NCBI GenBank assembly: GCA_036365455.1
Contig: JAWQUS010000008.1
Location: forward strand, 19,079,501 to 19,143,500
Source of the DNA: Macrosoma leucophasiata
Taxonomy: Eukaryota > Arthropoda > Insecta > Lepidoptera > Hedylidae
Direction: 5' to 3'
DNA: 64,000 nt
Part shown: positions 30,705 to 40,754 of the stretch, piece after piece
How the letters are laid out: each line of letters starts with the position of its first letter
How positions within the stretch are numbered: the stretch's first letter is position 1
The notes under the pieces: generated by a model
Databases searched by the model: none
Told to the model about the DNA's origin: nothing
The model's input: the letters and a program-made list of their open reading frames with translations, nothing else
Translations under genes and position numbers: made by a program

Positions 30705-31226
30705 ATTTTGGGACTTCTCATCAAAATACCGCGACAAGTGGATTAGGCAGTCCTCTCGTGATGTTAACCTAACATTGCATAAAGAATTCTGAAGAGACCG
30801 AAACAGGTGGAAATCTGAAGGTGCAAGGTCAGGACTATACGGCGGATGCATTAACACCTCCCAGCCAGACTCTCTTAATTTATGCTGAGTGGCTATAGAT
30901 GTGTGACGTCTAGCGTTATCATGATGAAACACCACACCCCTTCTGCTGATCAATTCCGGCCGCTTTCTCTCAACTTCTTGCTTAAATCTCATCAGTTGTT
31001 CGCAGTAGAGTTCAGAATCGATAGTCCTGCCTGGTGGTAATAACAGTAAAAACAAGTAAAATAATAGCTCATAATGAATAATGCCCTTCCAATCCCACCA
31101 CACACACAACATCACCTTATTGCGAGTTAACCCGGGTTTCGCCACAGTCTGTGAAGCCTGACCGGCCTTTGACCACGACCTTTTTCGCACGTTCTTGTCG
31201 TACGTGATCCACTTTTCATCACCAGT
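30705..31226 (-). pseudogene. truncated mariner transposase
   Basis: The minus strand encodes the catalytic part of a mariner transposase closely related to 54686-55708: R-K-R-S-W-S-K-A-G, W-W-D-W-K-G, H-H-D-N-A-R and Y-S-P-D-L-A-P-S-D. Both ends are lost: it stops at AAAATTTTGGGACTTC on one side and is cut at GTTATC by repeat B on the other. It has a 24-base insertion after H-Y-E-L-L (adding F-Y-L-F-L-L-L-L) and an extra codon before H-H-D-N, so it is inactive. Confidence 0.85.
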
Positions 31227-31408
31227 TATCGCCTATGAACATTTGCAACACCAGGGGAGTCGCCAACGCGCTGCCAGCCCTGAAGGACTCTTTTGACGCC
31301 ATTTTTGAAGAACCCCATATTGTAGCACCGAGGGAACACCTCAGAGGGAAGTTCATTCCACAATTTACACGTTCTGGGCAAAAACGAACGTGAGAACCGC
31401 ACCGTTGA
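31227..31408 (+). repeat. repeat B copy
   Basis: CCTATGAACATTTGCAACAC, AGTCGCCAACGCGCTGCC and GAACCCCATATTGTAGCAC; the forward counterpart of 13739-14005. It interrupts the mariner fragment. Confidence 0.75.
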
Positions 31409-31414
31409 ACATTG

Positions 31415-31545
31415 AAAATTTTCTGATCACATTAACTGATCCTAGTACTGATCGAGATTCAGCACCCGTTCCTCCATTGATCGCCTCTCTAACTTGTTTA
31501 TATTCATGTTCATAATATAGTACTCATGGAACTACGTTTCATATG
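31415..31545. repeat. repeat D copy 2
   Basis: CACATTAACTGATCCTAGTA...CGTTCCTCCATTGATCGCC...TTGTTTATATTCATGTTC, like 30395-30512. Confidence 0.7.
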
Positions 31546-31599
31546 TACTCATTATATCGTCGATGTCGCGATTGTGTCAAAAGGTTAAGAATTTTTTTT

Positions 31600-31900
31600 T
31601 TGATCAGGCTTTATGTTGGCTGCCTGTCTCGAGCACTAGTCTACTTCACCGGGCAATTGGCGAGCGCAGAAGGCGCTCCAGCCTAGCAAAAAAGTTAGCG
31701 CAACTGCCTAAGGGTGACCCATGCGGGTCCGGGCCTCGGCTTAGGACGTTGCGGAGAGACATATGGGACATATGCGATTATGGGCGGTGCAACTTTCGCT
31801 CTACTCCATTCGGTCGGTGATAACCGGAATGTCATCGGCCTCGCGGGGCCGGGGATAGGGTCGGCGGCCGGGGATGGGGTCGGTTTATTTTGATGTCCGT
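31600..31900. other. GC-rich block of probable transposon origin with G-rich motif
   Basis: Base composition changes sharply at about 31615 and 31890. It includes a run of G tracts at 31845-31879 that could form a G-quadruplex. An open frame at 31563-31820 has no recognised domain. Confidence 0.4.
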
Positions 31901-31936
31901 TTGTTTGTATATAGTGATATTATATATTATATATTT

Positions 31937-32092
31937 TTATGTAATGAAAGTGGCAAACGCATGCTGTTCACATTAATGTTAAGTGATGACTGCAGCCTAT
32001 AGACACCCACACAAAGACCAAGGTCAAAGTGCAGATGCGTTACCACTTCTGAGGTCTAAGGTGTTACGCCTCTGTGCCGGAAATTACAGGAT
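31937..32092 (+). repeat. repeat A, 5' module
   Basis: From TTTTTATGTAATGAAAGTGG to GTGCCGGAAATTACAGGA; ends at the same internal point as the copy at 33081-33247. Confidence 0.8.
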
Positions 32093-32214
32093 TATATGGA
32101 AAATTAGAAAAAAAAATGAATCGTCGAATCTGCAAACTAACTTAATTTAAGTTCCTTAATAAGCTCATCTTCTTCATCAGGTGTGGTATGTAATCGATGG
32201 CAGACAACGTCCGC

Positions 32215-32310
32215 CCGAGTTTCCTATCTGATACTTATACTGATCAAGATTCCGCACCGTCCCTCTATCGCTTCTCTAACTTATTTATATTCATGCCCTA
32301 AGTTTGACAA
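32215..32310. repeat. repeat D copy 3
   Basis: CTGATACTTATACTGATCAA, CACCGTCCCTCTATCG and TTATTTATATTCATGCCC; more diverged. Confidence 0.6.
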
Positions 32311-32714
32311 GTAGTATATAGTATATATTCTTAATTGTAACTATTTTTTTATTCTTTTTTAACTATTCTGTATAGTAGTGTCGATTCTTCGTAGGTACAC
32401 TAAATCTGCAATTGATAAAACATAATCAAAATAATATTCAAAATAAAATATCGGTTTATTACATTCTATACATTAAGGTACTCAATATGTTTCAGTTTAA
32501 CGGCTGGATATTTGTTTAAAAGATTTTTTATTATTTTCTAGTTGCTGATGAAAGACATCTTGCAACCGTTTGTACCTGAATACAAGGATCAAGTCACCTG
32601 TGAAGATGGAGAACGTATCCTTTTCTAATATAAAATAAATATTTCTGCAAATAATGTACCTATTCGCAAAAACGTCTAAAATTCTATATATTACATATAA
32701 AGCCAATATGTTAA
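32311..32714. other. no supported feature
   Basis: AT-rich; nothing recognised. Confidence 0.5.
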
Positions 32715-33065
32715 TGAAATTTGCGGTTATGGAAATTAACTGCGACTTCTGCTAGCCTACATTCTTTGCGTTTAAAATATAAATTTGCAGGAGAATTCCA
32801 GCATTTTCGATATTCTGCTTCAAAAGTTTCGAGTTGTTTCATAGACCGTAAAACTGGAACTGGACGTGGATATATCCCAACGGAAACCGTACAAATGGTT
32901 TCATTGAAATAAAGCTTATTATTGAAAACATTACCTACACGTTTTCGAAATCATTCATCACATTCGTGGACATTTTGTGCGTTGAATGATGTGAACTCGT
33001 CAGTATCTAACTTAATGTTTGCTATTATCCTGGGTCCACACGATAGCGAAATTGATCGTATGATG
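32715..33065. repeat. repeat H copy 1
   Basis: TTTGCGGTTATGG, CTAGCCTACATTCTTTGCG, GTTTCATAGACCGTAAAAC and GTGCGTTGAATGATG recur in the same order at 34082-34545. Class unknown; no domain in the frames. Confidence 0.55.
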
Positions 33066-33080
33066 ACTCGCATACTACTT

Positions 33081-33247
33081 TTTTTATTTAATGGAAGTGA
33101 CAAACTAGCATGCACTTCATTTTGATGTTAAGTAATGACTGCAGCCTATAGACACCCACACAAAGACGAAGGTGAAAAAGCAGATGTGTTACCACTCCTG
33201 AGGCCTAAGGTGTTATGCCTCTGTGCCGGAAATTACAGGACCGTACA
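33081..33247 (+). repeat. repeat A, 5' module
   Basis: GGAAGTGACAAACTAGCATG to GCCGGAAATTACAGGACCGT. Confidence 0.8.
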
Positions 33248-33297
33248 ACTAATGACTCTTGTGAGCACTTGCTTGCGATTTATCACTATTCATATTT

Positions 33298-33432
33298 ACT
33301 GGTGGTAGATCCAGAGTAGGAGCTCGAGGGCGCAGGCACCACCGCATTACCTAGTCTATCGCCCGCCAAATCGTAGTGCTCAGCACTATCATGTTTCGGT
33401 TAGATGGTAATGTATAGCCCCGTAATAACACG
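33298..33432 (-). repeat. repeat A, 3' module
   Basis: CTGGTGGTAGATCC, GGCGCAGGCACCACCGCATT and TTCGGTTAGATGGTAATG, ending at AGCCCCGTAATAACA. Confidence 0.8.
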
Positions 33433-33477
33433 CGGATACATAAAAACTCAGGTTCAGCTTAGGCTTAGGATCTTAGG

Positions 33478-33550
33478 TCTAGGCTGCAGTCGTCACTTGA
33501 CATCGATGTGAACTGCATGCTTGTTTGCCACCTTCGTTACATAAAAAAAG
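33478..33550 (-). repeat. repeat A, 5' end fragment
   Basis: GGCTGCAGTCGTCACTTGAC and ATGCTTGTTTGCCACCTTCG. With the previous piece it may be one copy with a deleted middle. Confidence 0.75.
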
Positions 33551-34081
33551 TCCTTTTACAGTAGATGTCCTTTTTTCCTGATTTTATAATTGAGTTACAA
33601 AGTATCGAAAATGTTTACATACCTAGTTTCTTCAAATGAATACGCGTACATCAATGTCGCTGGAAGTAAGTGACTTTTCGGTTTTACAGAGATTCAATCA
33701 CCATTTAATAATAAATCACTGTTAATATTGACTATTATTGAATAATAATAATAATAATCGATTAAAGTCGCTGCCGTGTGAACCCAAATTAATGTGTACG
33801 GAACCCGAACTTTAACCTATTAGTGCGATTCAGTTTCAGAATGTAAAATCAATCGGTAGATTTTTTTGCGTATAAAAAATATGAGAAAATGTTTTTGTAG
33901 GTAAATGATTAACAAAAAGAAGACAGAGTAAGACTGTCGAAAAAGATACTATTGTCTAATCGACGGAGTTATTTTAAATATACCTACCATGTGAAATGGC
34001 AACAATGTGTATTCAACATGGTTGGTAAGTGTGTAGAAAAAAACATCCAACATATTATAAATCCGTTAGCATAGTAAAAGG
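33551..34081. other. no gene; (AAT)n at 33738-33760
   Basis: Otherwise AT-rich and unrecognised. Confidence 0.5.
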
Positions 34082-34545
34082 ATTTGCGGTTGTCTAAACC
34101 AACGGCTTCTGTTAGTCTACGTTCGTTTTGATAATAATATAGTAACCCATGGTGGAAAAAATTCCTTATTTTTAAAATTTTGCTTTAAAATTTTTGAGTA
34201 GTTTTATAAACCGTAAAACCTAGTAATATTACACTAGGATACATTTAAAAAAAATAATTTGATTGATTTCAGAAAACAAACAGTTGATTTCACGACATTA
34301 AAAACTCCTAAAAAAACTAACAACCATTAACATATTTCCGCATATTAGACGGAAGTCATCCAAATAGTTCCATAGAAACAGACAGTTTCATACTAAAAAC
34401 AGTTTCAACCATAGATTGATTATCTACTTTAGATTCAACAATATTCATCACATTTCCGTCATGTTTTGGTGCGTTGAAAGATGAGGACTTGTCAGTGTCG
34501 AGCTTACTGCTCACTCTTATGTGTAGCCCGCGCTCGAACGTGTGT
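34082..34545. repeat. repeat H copy 2
   Basis: TTTGCGGTTGTCTAAACC, TAGTCTACGTTCGTTTTG, GTTTTATAAACCGTAAAACC and GGTGCGTTGAAAGATG; the order matches 32715-33065 with small insertions. Confidence 0.55.
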
Positions 34546-34589
34546 GATTCATTTTCAGAACCAAACTCATTCGCTAGAATGAATGAATG

Positions 34590-34960
34590 AATAAACGCTT
34601 TTTACTAAATTCATAATGTATACATGGTACATAAACAAAAACAACATTATTTTCAATTTTTGTGTCTGTCTGTCTGTCTGTCTGTTTGTTCAAGCATCAC
34701 ACAAAATCTACCGGTCCGATCACAATGAAACTTGGTACATTTATACTTTATTTAACCTTTGGCGCACAACACTGAGTACTTTTTATCCCGGAAAAATGTA
34801 TGTCTGTCTGTGTTTGTGCACGCTAATTTTAGAAATGGCTTATCCGATTTTTAGTTTTTACTAATATATTGTGGTAAGTTTCACTTAACATTTACTGTTT
34901 GTTTCATGTCAATCGGTTCAGAAATAAAATAGTTACGACAGTGTAAAGAATCATAACGAA
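34590..34960 (+). mobile_element. mosaic of Helitron interior sequence
   Basis: TAAACGCTTTTTACTAAATT...ACATGGTACATAAAC matches the inside of the Helitron at 10975-11295. It is followed by (GTCT)n, TCTACCGGTCCGATCACAAT and a TGCACGCTAATTTTAG string. No clean ends. Confidence 0.45.
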
Positions 34961-34989
34961 TATTTTTAAACTATTCTGAATTATCTATC

Positions 34990-35405
34990 TTTTTTAGGGT
35001 TCCGTATCTAAAAGGTAAAAACGGTCCCTATTACTCATCCTCCGCTGTCTGCCTGTCTGTCCGTCCATCCGTCTGTCTGCCCTAGGCTGTATCTCATAAA
35101 CAGTGATAGCTAGAAAGCTAAAATTTCACAAATTATGTTTTTCTGTTACCGCTATAGCGACAAAATTGAATACTATAAATAAGAAAATGAAAATATCAAG
35201 GGGTCCAAGGGGGCATACAATGAACGTGTTTTTTTTTCGTATATTTTTTGCTCGATATCAATAACGGTATCAAGTATACACTTAAAATTTTCACAGAATT
35301 TTTAGGTCTTATGTTGTATATTACCTTCCAACAAACGAAATTTTTATGTCATTTTTTGTACGGAACCCTTCGTGCACGAGTTCGACTCGCACTTGGCCGG
35401 TTTTT
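34990..35405 (-). repeat. repeat J, near full length
   Basis: Starts with AGGGTTCCGTA at 34996-35006, has its inverse TACGGAACCCT at 35359-35369, and ends ACTCGCACTTGGCCGGTTTT. Contains AGGCTGTATCTCATAAACAG and a CTGTCTGTCCGTCC run. A widespread moth repeat of uncertain class; the other copy is 49800-50217. Confidence 0.7.
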
Positions 35406-35409
35406 CTCT

Positions 35410-35525
35410 GTTAGTAACATTAAGCATACCGCATAGCAGCGTCCCGGCCTAAAACAATCTCCGCTATGATCACCATTCAGCATGCCAAGCGTGGCAATTA
35501 TGGCGTATTCTTTCCTTATGATGCA
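35410..35525 (-). repeat. repeat E fragment
   Basis: AGCAGCGTCCCGGCCTAAAA and GCCAAGCGTGGCAATTATGG are the reverse of 21530-21610. Confidence 0.6.
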
Positions 35526-35601
35526 CAACACTTTTAGGAGCATCTTCGGGAAAGGCTTTGCCAGCGGAGACGGATGGACGTCTTTCGGATGTGATTATGA
35601 T

Positions 35602-35885
35602 GATGGCGATAGTGGTGGTAGTGGTGGCGTTAGTGGTGTTGGTGGCATTGGTGGTGTTTGTAGTGGTGGTGGTGGTGGTGGTGGCGTTGGTGTCGTTGGT
35701 GGCATAGGTGTTGTTGGTGACTCTGGTAGTGGTGTTGGTGGCGTTAGTGGTGCTGGCGGTGGTTTTACTGGCGGTGGAGGCATTGGTGGCGTTGGTGGTG
35801 TTGTTGGTAGTTTTGGGGCGTTGGTGGCATTGGTTGTGGTGGTGGTGGTGGTTTTGGTGGCGTTTGTATCAGTGGTGGCATTAGT
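35602..35885. repeat. (GGT)n-rich low-complexity tract
   Basis: About 280 bases of imperfect GGT/GGC triplets. It reads as poly-Gly/Val on one strand and Pro/Thr on the other. The open frames over it begin inside repeat E and are not a gene. Confidence 0.85.
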
Positions 35886-36163
35886 GGGTAAAAATGCACA
35901 ACGTTAATATTCAATTTTTCTCTTCTGCCTGCTCTTACGGAGTGCTTATATTATGCATAGATCTATCTTTTATGTTTAAAAATTGACTGAAAATTTACAA
36001 AAGTTTATAATAATTTTCATTAAAAAAATATTATGCATAGAAGTTTAAAATGGCATTTTCGAAAATACGGTTCTGCATAGGATGGATGCGCGTTTAAACA
36101 CATAATAAGCAATTATTCGCAATCCTAGCAGCCTATGTGCTTTTATCCCCGATGGTCATACGT
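35886..36163. other. no supported feature
   Basis: AT-rich; two TATTATGCATAGA strings near 35950 and 36030. Confidence 0.45.
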
Positions 36164-36712
36164 CTAATATCGTGTACAGAGAAGCATTACTGCAAAATAG
36201 TCTTTTTTAGCTACCCAAAAGTGTTTATGATCCAAAATTAACCAAAATGTATATCCAAAAGCGCTGCCTAATGTCCCAAAACCACTATTCCACGCAAACA
36301 AAGTTGCGGGCACAGCTAGTAAACTAATAAAATTATACCCACCACCGTATTTTCCAACATTGACATTAGTACCATCACATCCAATAGTCATCAATTGGTC
36401 AAAAAATAAATTTTCAGTCAGAAGTAAATTATAATTTCTCTTTGCAGTTCCAGCTGTTGAAGTTATATAACCTAAACATGTGCTGTCTGGTTCTTTAATT
36501 AATGAAATGTGTTCCTGATTTATTATTTCCTTATAGAGTTTTCGACCTTTTTTCTTGGTAACCAACGTTTTATCTTTTCTACCGGAAAAGTAAAGCGCAG
36601 GTATTAGGCGAAGATCCTGTTTCTCAATTATGTGTTTTCTAGTTTTCTTTTTTTCTCTTCTCAATTTATTTTTATCAATAATAGGCATATTGTTTGTAGT
36701 AGTATACATCAT
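36164..36712 (-). pseudogene. fragment of an uncharacterised transposase-like protein
   Basis: 182 codons from an ATG. The middle reads H-I-S-L-I-K-E-P-D-S...L-G-Y-I-T...G-T-A-K, then I-G-C-D-G-T-N-V-N-V-G-K-Y-G-G. This resembles a poorly named protein family of insects and cnidarians that looks like a transposase (a C-D-G-T-N-x-N segment carrying an acidic residue). The N-terminus is strongly basic. The last 60 or so residues turn hydrophobic and do not fit, so the frame probably leaves the homology near 36340. Broken and isolated; function not assigned. My family match is from memory and moderate. Confidence 0.45.
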
Positions 36713-36945
36713 CCTAATATAAACAAAAGTGATTTTGAGAGTAGGGAAGGTGAATACTATTACGATTTCTTTGAAACATCAACTTTTCTGCTCAAAATAT
36801 CGAAACTTTAAACGTGAGATTCGGAGGACCGGAGGCAGTTATACTACACCGATTGAAATAATATTTTATACACGTCATACCAGCATCATATGACAACTGA
36901 TAATCGCTATTAGAAATCGTAATTTAAAAAAAATGTATTTTGTAC
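36713..36945. other. no supported feature
   Basis: Nothing recognised. Confidence 0.45.
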
Positions 36946-37008
36946 CCTAGTAGATACTGAACAATCATCAATTCTCACGCAGACGACGTCGCGGGCACAT
37001 CTATTACA
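36946..37008 (+). repeat. decayed Helitron 3' end
   Basis: TAGATACTGAACAATCATCA and ACGACGTCGCGGGCACATCT match the 3' part of the Helitron at 10975-11295; the CTAG has become CTAT. Confidence 0.55.
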
Positions 37009-37029
37009 ATGTAAAATTTGTTTAGCTCT

Positions 37030-37145
37030 TTTTTGTGACGAAGGTGGCAAACAAGCATGCAGATCACATGTATGATAATTGATGACTGCAGTCATAGACA
37101 TTAACAAGAAAACCAGAGGTCAAAATGCAAAATCATTTCCGATAG
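37030..37145 (+). repeat. repeat A, 5' fragment
   Basis: GAAGGTGGCAAACAAGCATG to CCAGAGGTCAAAATGCA. Confidence 0.75.
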
Positions 37146-37807
37146 GTGCACCATAAGAGTACCACTCCTATAGTATAACAGTTTAACCCATTAATCATTT
37201 AAAATACCCTTCATCTAACTCAATTGGAATGTAAACTAAAATGGAAGCGCTTCAAAACTATTTTATGTCGGGTACTTACTAATGAGAATGATTATAAATC
37301 GTTTTAAAAGCAACACAAACATCTCATTTCAAATATATTGTAACAAAATTGGTCATTTCAAGGCTATTTACGTTGGCACTGCTGTTCTTTACAGCATCAC
37401 CTTTCTCGTAACTTAGATGCGACTTCGCCCTGGATTAGTGCCAACGGCTCTAAATGCATATGTGCGCACTTGGGTCGCAGTAGGGTATCAAAACTAAACT
37501 AGGGTAACATTTGATGACGTTGCATTTAAAGGCTAGGGTGACAGTTTACTTATAGCTGAACTTGGGGATATTTTTATGTAAATGTAGTAGCCACGTATGA
37601 CGTTAATAAGTAACAAAATTGACAGTAGAGCTCTAGTGGTGATGCCCATGAACCTAACTATCCACAGTAGGTATAGATATCTCTTAAAAAATGTTCTAAG
37701 CTATTATAGTCAAGTACTATAGTCGATTCAACTGGCACAAATTCGACTAATAGTGTAAAATAAAAATTATTTTGATATGTTCTTAGGTTTTCGCGAGCTA
37801 CACTCAT
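37146..37807. other. no supported feature
   Basis: Nothing recognised. Confidence 0.5.
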
Positions 37808-38172
37808 TGAAATAAAACTATTTTTACGGATTTATCTCGCGTATATTAAACTAAAATGATTTTTAAAATCAACCCGACGTTTCGGTTGCTTTTCAGCTTC
37901 CGTGGTCCCGGGCAGACTGAGGTGACATTTGTCTGACAGAAGTTAGAAAAAATTATATGTAGCTACCTCCATCGATTTCGTAAACGCCTTGCGTAGCGTT
38001 CAGGATTAACACAATAATTACATATAATTTTTTCAAACTTCTGTCAGACAAATGTCACCTCAGTCTGCCCGGGACCACGGAAGCTGAAAAGCAACCGAAA
38101 CGTCGGGTTGATTTTAAAAATCATTTTAGTTTAATATACGCGAGATAAATCCGTAAAAATAGTTTTATTTCA
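37808..38172. mobile_element. foldback MITE with 154-bp arms
   Basis: Arms 37808-37961 and 38019-38172 are near-perfect inverted repeats; the loop is 57 bp. The arm contains CGACGTTTCGGTTGCTTTTC and GTCTGACAGAAGTT. A single right arm occurs at 50999-51077, so this is a mobile family and not a one-off inversion. Non-coding. Confidence 0.85.
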
Positions 38173-38652
38173 AAAATTATTTTGTTTGCCTTATCTTGTC
38201 AAAGCGTAAATGCTTAGCAGAATTTAATACTATTTCGGATAGATCAGATAATAGTTCTATTTGATCTCAAGTTGAGAGACCATGCAAATAAAATAGAAGC
38301 CAAAATCTAATGAATTATACAAAATATTGACTTATTAAATTGTAAGAACGTAATTAAAAGTAAGCCGAATTCATAAAATTTGATATTTTTTTTTATAAGT
38401 TTTACCAGTTGTTAAATTTTTTCGTGGAGAAAACGTTTCTTTTAACGACTTGTAGGCTACATTCTTTTGAACACTTTAAACGCTACAATAGCGCGATCAA
38501 TTTTGTCGAAAACACACTTCTCTTTTTGTTTCATACGAAGTAACCTTAGAATTCTGCTGCAACAAGCTTTAGAGATCGTAGACATTGATAAACTAGGTTC
38601 ACTTTCTAAAGAGAAATTAATTTTAATTGCGCATGTACCAATGCGTCTCTAC
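38173..38652. other. no supported feature
   Basis: GTAGGCTACATTCTTTTG near 38450 faintly recalls repeat H. Confidence 0.4.
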
Positions 38653-39205
38653 ATCAAAATTTAATTAACGCCCGTTCAAAGTCAGCGAAGGATCGCATTC
38701 CGTTTTCAAATCTTGTATTTGAAGCATCTGAAAAGTTAAGGATGTTCACTATTTTGTCCACCATTCAAGCGTCTGAATGAAGGTTTTATGTTGAATACCG
38801 GTAACTTTTTTTTATAACGTTGCTAGATGTCACGCCGCTTGATAGTTTTTCATACGTCTCTAGAGATTGACTAAATTTTTTTAAAATATACGACTGCCAA
38901 CTTCGTCATTATCTTTGTCTTGTAGTTCATTAGATAATGGTTTCATTTCATTACATACAAAGTATTCTTATGTACCATTGAAGAAATGTCCAGTAGACCA
39001 TGTCGGTGCCTTATTTGTGTGTGGTAATAAAGTCTGATTTGCAATACCCATTGCATTATCTAATGAACTACATTAACCATTATCTAATGGTTAGTGTAGG
39101 AAAAAATAATGAACATCCTTAACTTTTCAGATGCTTCAAATCCAAGATTTGAAAACGGAATGCGGTCCTTCGCTGACTTTGAACGGGCGTTAATTAAATT
39201 TTGAT
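38653..39205. mobile_element. inverted-repeat element with about 97-bp arms
   Basis: Left ATCAAAATTTAATTAACGCC onward is mirrored by GGCGTTAATTAAATTTTGAT on the right. Both arms hold the CTGAAAAGTTAAGGATGTTC sequence. The interior carries a second inverted motif, ATTAGATAATGGTTTC / CCATTATCTAAT. Non-coding. Confidence 0.75.
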
Positions 39206-39357
39206 GATGATGGGTTTGGATCACGAGAAACTTCTTCCACAGTACATTAATCTTTATAATTGTGCTATTCATATTTTGTACTCCTTTGTAAGATAACGAT
39301 AAAACATGATATTTAATGTGAAAAGGGAAAAATATATATTAGGTATATTAGGGAATT

Positions 39358-39370
39358 AATAATTGCGCAA
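39358..39370. repeat. LINE target-site duplication (left)
   Basis: AATAATTGCGCAA, repeated at 40654-40666. Confidence 0.85.
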
Positions 39371-40640
39371 CTATAGACCCATCTCGCTTCTGAGCCATGT
39401 CTACAAGCTGTTTTCGAGGGTGATCACGAACCGTCTCGCTCGCAGGTTTGATGACTTCCAGCCTCCCGAACAAGCCGGTTTCCGAAAAGGCTATAGTACC
39501 ATAGACCACATACACACGCTGCGGCAGGTTATACAGAAGTCCGAGGAGTATAACCGGCCATTATGCTTAGCGTTCGTGGACTATGAGAAAGCCTTTGATT
39601 CGGTTGAAACATGGGCTGTGCTGCAGTCTTTACAGCGTTGCCACATTGACTATCGGTATATCGAAGTGTTGAAGTGTCTGTATAAAAACGCCACCATGTC
39701 AGTCCGAGTACAGGACCAATGCACGAGGGCGATTCCTTTGCAGAGGGGAGTAAGACAGGGAGATGTCATCTCACCTCTGCTCTTCACCAATGCAATGGAA
39801 GACGCCTTCAAGCTCCTGGAATGGCAAGGACTAGGCATCAATATCAACGGCGAATACATCACTCACCTTCGGTTTGCCGACGATATTATAGTCATGGCAG
39901 AGTCGCTGGAAGATCTCAGCACAATGCTTGAAGACCTCAATCGAGTGTCCCAAAGAGTGGGCCTTAAAATGAACATGGATAAGACCAAGGTCATGTTCAA
40001 TAACCTTGTATCGCCCACTCCAGTGTCCGTTGGGAACTCGATGCTCGAAGTTGTCGACGACTACGTCTATTTAGGACAAACCATACAACTAGGCAGGTCG
40101 AACTTCGAGAAAGAGGTCATTCGCCGAATCCAACTCGGCTGGGCAGCGTTCGGGAAGTTAAGGAGCGTTTTCTCGTCAAACATCCCGCAGTCCTTGAAGA
40201 CGAAAGTCTTTAACCAGTGCGTTTTACCGGTGATGACCTACGGTGCCGAGACGTGGTCTCTCACTATGGGTCTCGTACGAAAGCTCCAAGTCACTCAGCG
40301 GTCAATGGAAATGGCTATGCTCGGCGTTTCCCTACTGGATCGAATCAGAAATGAGGAGATCCGTAGGCGAACGAAAGTCGCTGACATAGCCAAGCAGATT
40401 TCCAAGCTGAAGTGGCAATGGGCAGGGCACATAGCTCGGAGAACCGATAGCCGCTGGGGCAGAAAGGTTCTCGAGTGGAGACCACGTATCGGCAAACGCA
40501 GCGTAGGACGTCCACCTGCAAGATGGACCGACGACCTGATCAAGGCTGCAGGTACCCGCTGGATGCACGTCGCTTCCGATCGGTCGGCATGGAGGTCCTT
40601 GGGGGAGGCCTATGTTCAGCAGTGGACGTCTTATGGCTGA
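39363..40640 (+). CDS. LINE reverse transcriptase, C-terminal two thirds (RTE-like)
   Basis: 425 open codons, entered at TTG in the flanking duplication, so there is no real start. N-Y-R-P-I-S-L-L opens the RT. Q-A-G-F-R-K-G-Y-S-T follows; motif A is F-V-D-Y-E-K-A-F-D-S-V near residue 71; motif B is R-Q-G-D-V-I-S-P-L-L-F; motif C is F-A-D-D-I near residue 171. The C-terminal part ends G-R-P-P-A-R-W-T-D-D-L and W-T-S-Y-G. All catalytic residues remain and the frame is unbroken, but the endonuclease and first RT block are absent. The codons are GC-richer than the flanks, as in a recent arrival. Similar proteins are often named craniofacial development protein 2-like in databases. Confidence 0.9.
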   Translation: MRNYRPISLLSHVYKLFSRVITNRLARRFDDFQPPEQAGFRKGYSTIDHIHTLRQVIQKSEEYNRPLCLAFVDYEKAFDSVETWAVLQSLQRCHIDYRYIEVLKCLYKNATMSVRVQDQCTRAIPLQRGVRQGDVISPLLFTNAMEDAFKLLEWQGLGININGEYITHLRFADDIIVMAESLEDLSTMLEDLNRVSQRVGLKMNMDKTKVMFNNLVSPTPVSVGNSMLEVVDDYVYLGQTIQLGRSNFEKEVIRRIQLGWAAFGKLRSVFSSNIPQSLKTKVFNQCVLPVMTYGAETWSLTMGLVRKLQVTQRSMEMAMLGVSLLDRIRNEEIRRRTKVADIAKQISKLKWQWAGHIARRTDSRWGRKVLEWRPRIGKRSVGRPPARWTDDLIKAAGTRWMHVASDRSAWRSLGEAYVQQWTSYG

Positions 40641-40653
40641 TATGATGATGATG
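39371..40653 (+). mobile_element. 5'-truncated RTE-like LINE
   Basis: Starts abruptly inside the reverse transcriptase and ends in (ATG)n, flanked by a 13-bp target duplication, AATAATTGCGCAA. A textbook truncated insertion by target-primed reverse transcription. Confidence 0.9.
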
Positions 40654-40666
40654 AATAATTGCGCAA
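40654..40666. repeat. LINE target-site duplication (right)
   Basis: AATAATTGCGCAA. Confidence 0.85.
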
Positions 40667-40754
40667 GATTTGCGGTGTATCGCTCACCGGTCGTGTTCGT
40701 AATAAAGATGTAAGAAAGAGCTTTGTGTGAATGATAGTTTCGGTGTAAAACTGA

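Noticed and set aside
35482..35907. Open frame for a glycine-rich protein
   Set aside because: It starts inside repeat E and consists of GGT triplets; no signal peptide, promoter or conserved part.
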